Positions 56,317-64,000 of a DNA stretch of 64,000 nt are shown here, piece after piece. Below the pieces are notes generated by a model, which ran no database searches, had not been told where the DNA came from, and worked only from the letters and a program-made list of their open reading frames with translations. The stretch covers positions 4,453,482-4,517,481 of the forward strand of contig NC_030990.1 in NCBI RefSeq assembly GCF_000149955.1, read 5' to 3'. The stretch is from Fusarium oxysporum f. sp. lycopersici 4287 (lineage: Eukaryota; Ascomycota; Sordariomycetes; Hypocreales; Nectriaceae). Positions within the stretch are counted from its first letter, which is position 1; each line of letters opens with the position of its first letter. A program made the translations under genes and the position numbers.

Positions 56317-59165
56317 TCAGCCCAGCATTTCCATGCGCTCCAATTTCTGATCAAGCACCATCTGATAGCCTTTCGTATCGCGAATGGCAAACAATACTCT
56401 CACGTCTTGAATATGCTTCTTCGTATCCAGACCCTCGAGAGCAGTTCCAAGGAACAAAGAAGAGATATCCACCGGAACCTCCTTCCCAACTCTCTCCCAA
56501 TGCTGCTTGGTCCACCCCCAAAGCTCGACTGCCCCGTGAGCCGTACCACCCGCCAGCCAGGTGAGATACAACACCTGGTCTCCAATCAGCTTCATCTTTC
56601 GCTGTGTAGATTTGTCTCAACTTACGCCGTGGTTCTTGACAGTGTCAGTAGGTGGCCGAGTACCCACTTCATGAGCTCAGCGTTGGGTGCTCGTCCAGGA
56701 TACTCCAAAGCAAGACACTGCTCATCCTCTTTGGAGGAATTCTTCTCTAAAGCTCGACAAGACCTTGGAGTTCTTCAAGATCACTGTGGAATTCAACGAT
56801 CCCATCGTAGGGATCCTGGGATTCCATTATTGTCGCAGGCAATGTCCTTCGCAAAAGGTTTCTCTGCAGTTGAGACGACGCTGCACGGAAAATGTCAGTT
56901 ACCTGTGGATCCAGAAGGATATTGAACTTACCTGGTTTATCCTGCAACGCCCGCGCCTCTGAATATTGATGTTATGAACGTGAAAAGTTTCTCATCATCA
57001 TCATTTGAGATAGTCCACCCAAGTTCCTCAGCCTTGGGGCCGATCACATCCCCGGTGGGTTTCCGAAGAGCCTCATCCAGCTCAGACCCACGAGACTTGT
57101 AGACAGTCTGCATAGACCTGAGATTGCAGCGAATCATCTCCATACATCAAATGAGTACAGTTCAGCGATCTTGACGCTGAGGTCGAGAAGTTCACTGGTC
57201 TTGTTCACTCCTGCGGCAACCAAAGTTGAGGTCACAGGACAACCCGATGCAGTCGCGCCTCTTCGAGGAGACGCGTGAGTAGCTTTTGCGAGTAAGAGGT
57301 GCGAAAGAAGCTCCCCTGGTCCGCGTTGACTCTGAATAGACCACCGGAGGAGGAAGGGCCAACTCCCTGCGATCATATCAATTGTCTCAACATCCTGTCT
57401 GTGCCAAATTGCATTGCAGATCTGAGCTGATAGATTGTATCAGATACCACATTCTCTTGCTTTACCACACCGCTGGCCAGGAAATGGTGCTGGAAGAGTC
57501 GAACACCTATCCCGTTTCGACTCTCGTCACGAGGCTCGAAGGACAGGGGAGCCAGGCTCTTTGGTCCAGGCGCTCATGGTCGCGGTGATAGATTCGCCAG
57601 TGGCCTTCTTCCAGGCCCCCCAGAAGCCATGCGACTCAGTACTCTGGAATTCGTGACGTCGAAGATAAATCCTCAAGCGGTCGAAGAATTTGGTGTCCCT
57701 GAGATTGTTCAGAACCATTCTGAGGACACATGAGCCTCTTTAATAAGAGATCTTGTCATAGACCTGATTCGCGTCGATCGAGTCCGAACGTAATAGCTCA
57801 ACTAAATAACTGCTGGTAAGGGAGTCGAGGCTGAGGGCTTTCTGAAGGGCGTTGGCGTCATGGGAGTCCCAAAAATGCCAGTTAGGGAACATCTTGGTTA
57901 CAGCGTATCAGGAGATCAATGGAGCGAAACCTTCTGTTAGCCACATACCATCCCAGTACCTCATTGTAACCAGGTTACCGAGCCACATATGAGAAATCTC
58001 ATGGAGGATAGTCTCTGCGATTCTCTGTTATTCTTTCTAGAACAGAGTCTTCCGGGTCACGTGAAAGCTTTGCAGTTGTGATGATGATGGCTCCCAAGTT
58101 ATTCCTGGCGCCCATGGAATATTCGGGAACTCCAATCAAGTCTAGCTTTGGTCATGGGTACGGCAGCTCGAATGAGTCTTCGAAGAACCGGAGGCCTTTG
58201 GTTGCAAGGTCCACTGCAAAGTTAGCCTGTTCTTCACTGCCGAAAGGACAAAGGACAGATATCAGGACCCTGCTGTGGGTGCATTTTACCTCGGCCAAGG
58301 GTCCCACTACTAAGCCGAGATGATTTGACAATTCTGCGATGCTTCTGGCATGACATAAGATCTTTACTCGCATATGTTGGCTTGGAAATGTTCTTCTTGA
58401 AGGGTTCGAGCTTCTTAGATGAAGAGAAGGTCTCTGACTTCTCCACGGCCATATCTGAAACGGTAATGAAGGACTCATCGACTACGATGGAGTAAATGAA
58501 CTCGGCTTTTATGCTAGGCTCATCAGAACAAGGGAAAGCCTATGGCAAGCCAATCATGAGTCAGTTATCAATGCATAATATTGTATCAAAGGCCGAGAGG
58601 CTCCTACTTCCCTCGCATATATCGGCTCCATGGCCGTAGCCGCAATGCGATGCTTCACACCGCCATCTGTCTTATAGCTCGCCTGGTAGAGCCCAGTCAA
58701 ATCGCCACGAAACTTCCCTGTGTAAGAAATAATTATGTGCCGTTCGTCTGGATCCCCTGGAGTAAGTAAAATTTTGCGGCAGTTCGATCTTCAAAGTCTC
58801 CCGTGTCTTGTTGTAGCTTTATCAAGGCGGCATGTTAATGAATGTCAGTTGCAGTAGCGTTTCCCATATAAGGATACCTCACTATATCCAGAACGTCCCA
58901 AGGATCATGCTTAAACTAGACGCGCCCTTCATTTAACTTGATTAAAGTGCAATTCAATTCAAGATATGAGCAGATGTCAATTACGGTGCAGCTGGGAATA
59001 AAGTTTGTCAGTGCTACAAGATATCTGACGCGCAGTTGGCTGGAGGCCTCATCTGACCTTGAAATGGCCCTTAAATTTCTCTTCATCGAAATCAGGATCA
59101 AGCATGATCTCATAGGAGACAGGCTTGACACTTGCGGGCAGGAGGAGGCGCTCTTTCTTCTCCAT
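56317..59165 (-). pseudogene. M1-family aminopeptidase (Ape2-like), heavily decayed
   Basis: The start at 59163-59165 reads MEKKERLLLPASVKPVSYEI and DPDFDEEKFKGHF, typical of the puromycin-sensitive aminopeptidase family. An intron follows. Further pieces occur in several frames: AGFYRS-region equivalents near 58700 (RMYMRE-like WSRYMREVGASR), the zinc site H-E-I-S-H (57989-58003) with GNLVTMRYWDGMWLTEGFA, and a C-terminal helical part (LWGWTKQHWERVGKEVP, RDTKGYQMVLDQ) ending near 56317. Frames change repeatedly and stops are common, so no product is made. The intact family removes N-terminal residues from peptides using one zinc ion. The gene decayed beside the transposon island. Confidence 0.75.
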
Positions 59166-60119
59166 GATGGGGCTGAATGAAAACGCTCGAGGAGTCGACA
59201 ATCTTGGGTGAATCAGGAGTTGGTCAAGGAGACAGGTAAAATAAATAGTGTGATTGATGAAGTTTTATAATGCCGAGATAAGACCAAGCACAAAACTTTT
59301 GTCTGAGTCAATTTTCTTTTCTGCAGCGGAGGAACTACAGGGCCCCTGCTTGTAGTGTTGTTCTGTGTTGTTGCACGCCCGAGCGGGGTGTAGGAATAGT
59401 AACGAGCCTACCTGCGGCTTACGTACTCGGAATCTTTGAGGCCTTTGTCTTGGCGAGGCAGGTTGGTAGAAACAAGTGTGCAGCTGCAAAGTCGGGGAAA
59501 GGAAGGCCGAATCAAATGATGCGGGTTGCCTACCCCAGGCTCTCGCTTCACTCCTGGCTCGGCTTGGTCGCAAGTACAAGATACTCTCTGCGAGCAGTCA
59601 AGTGAATACATCATGTGACCACGATAACTCGGTGTGGCTCGCCAGGTTTCTGTAGGTCCGCAGGTAACGAGCTCTGTTACGTGAGTGGGATTTTGGGCTT
59701 CTTCTGAAGCAATCACCGCACGCAGCTCGAATGGGGTCGCTATAGCACGTTAGGTAGGGCACAATTAGGATGTGTGACTTTCGTTTGATGCTCTGGCCAG
59801 GTACTTGCAAATAATACCTAACTATTGGTTTCTGTTTAGTGAGGATGAAGGACAAGGCAATAAATAGATATGCATCAAAGAATAATGCCCGCACGGCGTG
59901 GATATCAACCAGGCTGACCCAGTACGTTGACAGGAGTTACAGTACAACAGCTAGAATCTGTATTGTGAAGTGTGTTTCTAGAAACTTCATGTTCCTTTTT
60001 ATTCCAGACATAGGTATTTACTCTGTGATAGAAAGATGTGGCTTTTCTTAGAGTGTAAGAATTAGGGCTGGATATGGTGAAGCAACACACTAACGCCGAT
60101 AGTAGACCTGTCACGTCCA
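59166..60119. other. Intergenic region, no gene supported
   Basis: About 950 bp. Several frames on the minus strand (59265-59894) have no domain or signal and are not called. Confidence 0.4.
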
Positions 60120-62865
60120 TTATTCAGAACTACTAAAGTTAACAACATGCCTTCCAAATTCCGCCAAGTCTCCAACGTCTTGCCCAGTGAGATACCAATC
60201 AGAATTATCCAACAGTGACTGGAAGTAGCCGTAATACTCATCCAGTGGTATGTCCATAGGGAGTAGGTCATCGCTTGGCACAGTCCCTGTTTTAACTGCG
60301 GATTGTATCCAGGCTTGTGACATCTCGTTCAAGTTTGACGGATGCTGTTCGGCGTCTAAACGCAAGGCCAAACTATCATGTTCAGCACTTGTCACGCCAG
60401 GAGCAGGCCTCGATAGACCTGCGTCTACCACTGGCTGTGGCGTATTATCTGCTTCGTCGGTATTGTTCACGGGCTCTACAGGGTCATGGCCTTGACTATC
60501 ATCAGCGCCCTGGCGTACATTGTTATACGCAGGTTGCGAGCGATCGCGCGAGGGCAAAGCTGTACCCTCATTTCTTTGTAAATGCTCAGGCAAATGATGC
60601 AAAATCTCATGGATCTCTTGGAGTCGTTCAACGGCGGTAGTGTTGTGGTTGTCGGCCAGGTACTGTAAACTCTCCATGGCCTCCCCCAGTCCAGGCGACG
60701 GGTTGATCTTATCCTCATCTTCACAAGCAGAGTCACACAAAGCTGTGAGAATCAACACAAACGTAGCGGAAAATATGGCATCGCAGTCGAAGAACCCAAA
60801 GATAGCTATAGGTCGGTAGTTTTAGCCTTTTTCTCAGCTCCAATGATACATTGAGGGCTCTTACCTAGCAGATTCATTCGTCGTAGTGTTATAATAGTAC
60901 GTACTATACGCCTAGCTGCTTCAGTGCATGCTCGACAAAGCTGTGCGAGCGAAGAGTTCCCCATTGGCTCCAGGCCAGAACTCGCTCCCGCAAGGATTAA
61001 ATGTGCTACGTGTAGCATTACCGGACGTATGGTGAGTAAGGTGGCCTGTGCTTGTCAGCTTCAACGCTACTTAAAGCTTGAAGGATAACATGTAGGGAAT
61101 GGCTAGCTGCCACGAGGAAACAACTTACCTGGTATAGCATCAGCTGAAGAGAGGCAGTTGTTCTCACAGAAACATTTGCATTTGGTCCGTGAGCTACCGT
61201 TGTTAGATTCTCTGGTATCTCGCTCGAAATATTATGCAGACATCTTATGATCTCTTTGACATCATGCACGAAAGAGTCTTGGTACTGACGATTAGGGCTA
61301 TAGAGGTCTAGTGATTCTCAGTCAGTCGAAAGCATCGCGTTGAGATAGATCCATTACCTATAAGGATACGGCTTGTAACTCTTGCGATTCGAGCATTTGT
61401 GCGTATTGGTTGGGTGGAGCTGAAGCCCGGCTGGTCGGTGGGATACTCTAGCACGATGAAAGCGTCGTCAATACCATATGGGTGGCCCGTCGCTGCTGCC
61501 AACCGTCTAGTGATCGACATGTTAACAAAAGCTAGTAGAAGGAACAAGTGTGCGAAAGCATTACCTTTCTTGCATATAAATCGTCCACCATAGCCTACCG
61601 ATGTGGGCTTTCTCCGATCGAAGTATTCGTGTTCCCTCCAGAGGACGGTGGTAACCATGTGTGACTGCGAGCCGCAAGGCTATGCTGGTCTAAATGATCA
61701 GGTACAATACTCATGACTCAGGATAAAGATAGTTAAAGGCTTACATATATGTACGCTTCTTCCTTTCGGTTCATGGCTTGTAGGTAAACACCGAGCAGCG
61801 TCAATGTCTCAATTGCAACCCTCCTTGAGCATGTTGCTCGCTAGGTGTTGGCAATTGTGCATGGACAAACTCAAATAAACTAGTTCCTAAGTCCGTATCG
61901 CCATTGCTCGCTGAGCTTTCACCAGACATTAGCTTTCCAACTGCAAATATGATGCTCATGCGCAAAAACCATGGCGTAGGCGGGAGCTGGCCTTCTGGAT
62001 CCGTATAGTAGAGCTCGATGTTGTCGGAGACCTCTCGCGCGTCAAAGTGACTTTGACTCTGACCGATGTACAGGGTGACAACGTCTAGGAGACGGTAGGC
62101 TTCTGATTCGCTGGGAAGAAGGGGCAGAGAGCCATGATACGTGTTGTTGGCTTGTCTTGGAGACGAGTTGTGATTGTTAGAGACGTGAGCGGCAGGGCGG
62201 GGAATGTCGCGAATATGTCGAGCATTAGTGAGCAGGTTCTGGACCCTGAAGCCGAAGGTAGCGCTTGAGCTCAACGACGAGTCGGTTTCTATTGCTGTAC
62301 CATGAATTAGCACATGCTGCTCCCCATCTCAAACGTGAATTGCATACACCGGCCCGTTAATGGTATCGAGGTCGCTGGTCTGGTCGTAGATCTTGGAATC
62401 GGTGACGGCGCAACGGGAGGTGTGTCTTGCGGCTGTTGAGCGTCGTGACCAGTAGAGATAGGACTTGGGACATCAACAGCATCGGGGACCCATTCTCCAA
62501 TGTCTTGATTCCTCCCTTCATACTGAGCCAGGCGGTTCTCGAGATCCTCAACGTGACTAGAAGATTGTCAATATTGATGCAAAACGACGCGTGAATGGCA
62601 AACCATGAGGGGGAGTTTACGTTACTGAATAGACTTTTCTTTCTTGACGAAGAGGAACACTGCACTTAAGTCCACGCTTGTGGCAATACTCACAAGGTAC
62701 GGTCCCGGAACATTTGACCTTCTTCTTCCGACATGTCAGGCATCTAGATACGCGTTTGTCAGGGAGGCACAGCTGATAAGCGAGGGAGTTCACTCACGCT
62801 AATGACGTCTTGTTCTGTGTTCTTCTCACGCCCGAAACCCTGGGAGATCGAGACGAGGTAGGCAT
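60120..62865 (-). CDS. Zn2Cys6 transcription factor (Fungal_trans), 9 exons, one frameshift
   Basis: Exons on the minus strand: 62798-62865, 62621-62743, 62348-62556, 61745-62294, 61565-61689, 61358-61506, 61129-61307, 60865-61045 and 60120-60805. All eight introns (50-83 nt) have GT/AG ends and fit the frame. The zinc cluster CLTCRKKKVKCSG...CEYCHKRGLKC (C-X2-C-X6-C-X5-C-X2-C-X6-C) lies at about residues 24-46, then a coiled linker (HVEDLENRLAQYE). The Fungal_trans middle-homology region spans about 190-430 (YLQAMNRKEEAYIYTSIALRLAVTHG, GTRILRSEKAHIGRLWW). The C-terminus is acidic. A one-base deficit in a run of three C (61819-61821) shifts the frame within exon 4. Correcting it gives about 756 aa. 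No target is evident. The tail-to-tail and neighbouring genes give no clear pathway. Confidence 0.82.
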
Positions 62866-63126
62866 TGCTGCTGAGAACGGAAATGAGGAGTTTGGGTTCG
62901 GGAAGCGGGCCCCGAAGGTTCATGTATTTAAATCCACGCTAAGCTTTGCTAGCCTCGGAGAGAGGGGTCCGATGCTAAGCTCGGTTTGACGCAGCCCGGG
63001 TCCTTAGAATAATTCTAAGGTGGAAATTGAGCCGACTACTGTATTGTTGATACAATAAAATATGAAAGCGAGCGACAGAGTTAGCTCCGTTTCAGCTCCA
63101 GATTTCGAGGACAAGAATCAACTCAA
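62866..63126. other. Intergenic region, transcription factor promoter
   Basis: About 260 bp upstream of the transcription factor, with no separate element recognised. Confidence 0.4.
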
Positions 63127-63399
63127 TTGTTCGCCAACATGATCTTCGACAATGTGCACCAGGGCGCGCCTGATGTTATGTATGGGCTCAAGCTTCGCGC
63201 TGATGGCGATGCAAATCTCGAAAAGGCCGACCTTGGCGTTAGTATCTACCGCAATAAACAAGGTCTTTACCACGAGATGAAGGCTTTGAAAGATATACTA
63301 TTACCCACTCGTCTCTGCCTTCAGGGTCAAGACCTAACAAGACTGATTATGCAACAGGTGGAAGATCATCTTGCTGTTCTAAACTATATCTTTCTGTAA
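63127..63399 (+). pseudogene. Aspartate aminotransferase N-terminal relic
   Basis: The frame encodes FDNVHQGAPDVMYGLKLRAD and NLEKADLGVSIYRNKQGLYHE, a close match to the N-terminal arm of class I aspartate aminotransferases (usual form: APPDPILGL... KVNLGVGVY). The resemblance fades after about 63300, and the PLP-binding part is absent. It is therefore a fragment. Its 3' end overlaps the terminal exon of the GNAT gene on the other strand by 21 bp. Confidence 0.55.
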
Positions 63400-64000
63400 G
63401 AAGACTGTTCTACAAGGCCAAACCTTCCCATTTGGATCTGGATATTGATATATGTTTTCAGCTGTGCCAATCAACCTATACCCCCGTCTCTCATACCAGG
63501 CCTGAGTGGGAATCTAAATCAACAATTAGCATTCCTCATAGGTAACTACTTAATACCAGTCATTTACCTTGAAAGCTCCTCCATAGACAGCTACAGCAAA
63601 TTCCTCATTTGCCTGATCTTCTTGGTGCACCGTGTCTAATAGGAGATGCCTAGCATTGAGAGGCTCATCCGTGGCCACGCATTCAGCGATTTTCATAGCA
63701 GCTCCGCCGACACCCAGGCCTTGAAGTCTGTAAGATACGTAAAGACTCTTGACCCAGTATGCGTCAGATTTGGGGAAGTCTAGTTCAAGCTTTTCTGCAT
63801 AGTCTGAGATATGGGTGTCGAGAGCGACGTGCCCAACCGGAAGGAACTTTGCGTCGGTGGGAACGCGTGGTTTTCCGAGTAGCGTCTTGCTCGAGTCGAG
63901 GAGTTCTTCTGTCTCCTACAAAGCATAAGTAAAAAAATGGATTGGCTTCATATACTGAACCTACCTTGGGATAAGCCTCAGTATGCATCTTGAGGTATTT
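63379..64000 (-). CDS. GNAT-family N-acetyltransferase, 3' part
   Basis: Three exons on the minus strand: 63965-64000 (continuing beyond the window), 63568-63915 and 63379-63513, with introns of 49 and 54 nt. The acetyl-CoA site is YVSYRLQGLGVGGAAM (Q-G-x-G-x-G), followed by LLLDTVHQED and AFKIPTQAWYERRGYRLIGTAENIYQYPD, the conserved beta-alpha end of the GNAT fold. It would transfer acetyl from acetyl-CoA to an amine, with substrate unknown. The N-terminus is outside the window. Confidence 0.8.

Noticed and set aside
59265..59894. Three minus-strand open frames of about 100 codons
   Set aside because: No domain, no signal peptide, mutually overlapping, and no support from introns or promoters.

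Overview
This window is filamentous-ascomycete nuclear DNA, most likely from the Fusarium oxysporum species complex. The reasons are short introns (about 47-83 nt) with GTRAGT-type donors and CTAAC/CTGAC-type branch sites, fungal gene families (ACS-type MFS transporters, BAHD-like acyltransferase, Zn2Cys6 regulator, GH28 and PL1 pectinases), a 7,845-bp LTR element with 429-bp LTRs that fits the Fusarium element skippy, a Fot/pogo-type transposon, and repeats degraded by C-to-T and G-to-A transitions in the style of RIP. There are three assembly gaps: 16198-16197+848 (16198-17045), 43893-44456 and 54699-55383.

Left gene-rich part (1-27.7 kb). The end of a choice-of-anchor-B protein gene is followed by an ACS-family MFS transporter, a sulfatase, a rhamnogalacturonan hydrolase (GH28, 7 exons) convergent with a second ACS-family transporter (4 exons), and an apparently intact Fot-like transposon (12986-14845). 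Then come an amidohydrolase broken by a gap and frameshifts, a BAHD-like acyltransferase, a pectin lyase (PL1, 4 exons, one frameshift in the signal peptide), an alpha/beta hydrolase, a decayed APH-type phosphotransferase, a weak hypothetical ORF, a BTB protein and a decayed small secreted protein. The GH28 enzyme, the pectin lyase and the transporter next to GH28 form a loose pectin-degradation neighbourhood.

Transposon island (about 27.8-55.9 kb). This is a nested stack. The oldest recognisable host is a RIP-degraded Fot-like element (28590-46297). Chromovirus-type LTR element B (29224-45053, TSD TAAGA, also RIP-degraded, minus orientation) is inserted in it. Two later undegraded insertions sit inside B: a 479-bp TRIM with two identical 131-bp LTRs (31478-31956, TSD CTATG) and a complete skippy-like element with LTRs that look identical (32948-40792, TSD GTATA). 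A third undegraded LTR element, C (46298-51987, minus orientation), abuts the right end of the Fot-like relic and has no matching target-site duplication. Beyond it lie RIP-degraded repeats, including a large imperfect inverted repeat, and the start of a second TRIM copy at a gap.

Right part (56-64 kb). It holds a heavily decayed M1 aminopeptidase, a nine-exon Zn2Cys6 transcription factor with one homopolymer frameshift, a relic of an aspartate aminotransferase N-terminus, and the 3' part of a GNAT acetyltransferase.

The most unusual signal is an antisense, spliced gene between pol and the 3' LTR of the skippy-like element. It would encode a 176-aa protein with an exact C-X2-C-X6-C-X9-C-X2-C-X6-C (Zn2Cys6) motif, a coiled coil and an acidic tail. 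A RIP-degraded gene with the same cysteine plan lies at the equivalent antisense position in element B. The skippy-like LTR carries seven GGACCG/CGGTCC sites in alternating orientation, which are CGG-containing sites of the kind Zn2Cys6 proteins bind. This suggests, but does not prove, a transposon-encoded regulator acting on its own LTR.
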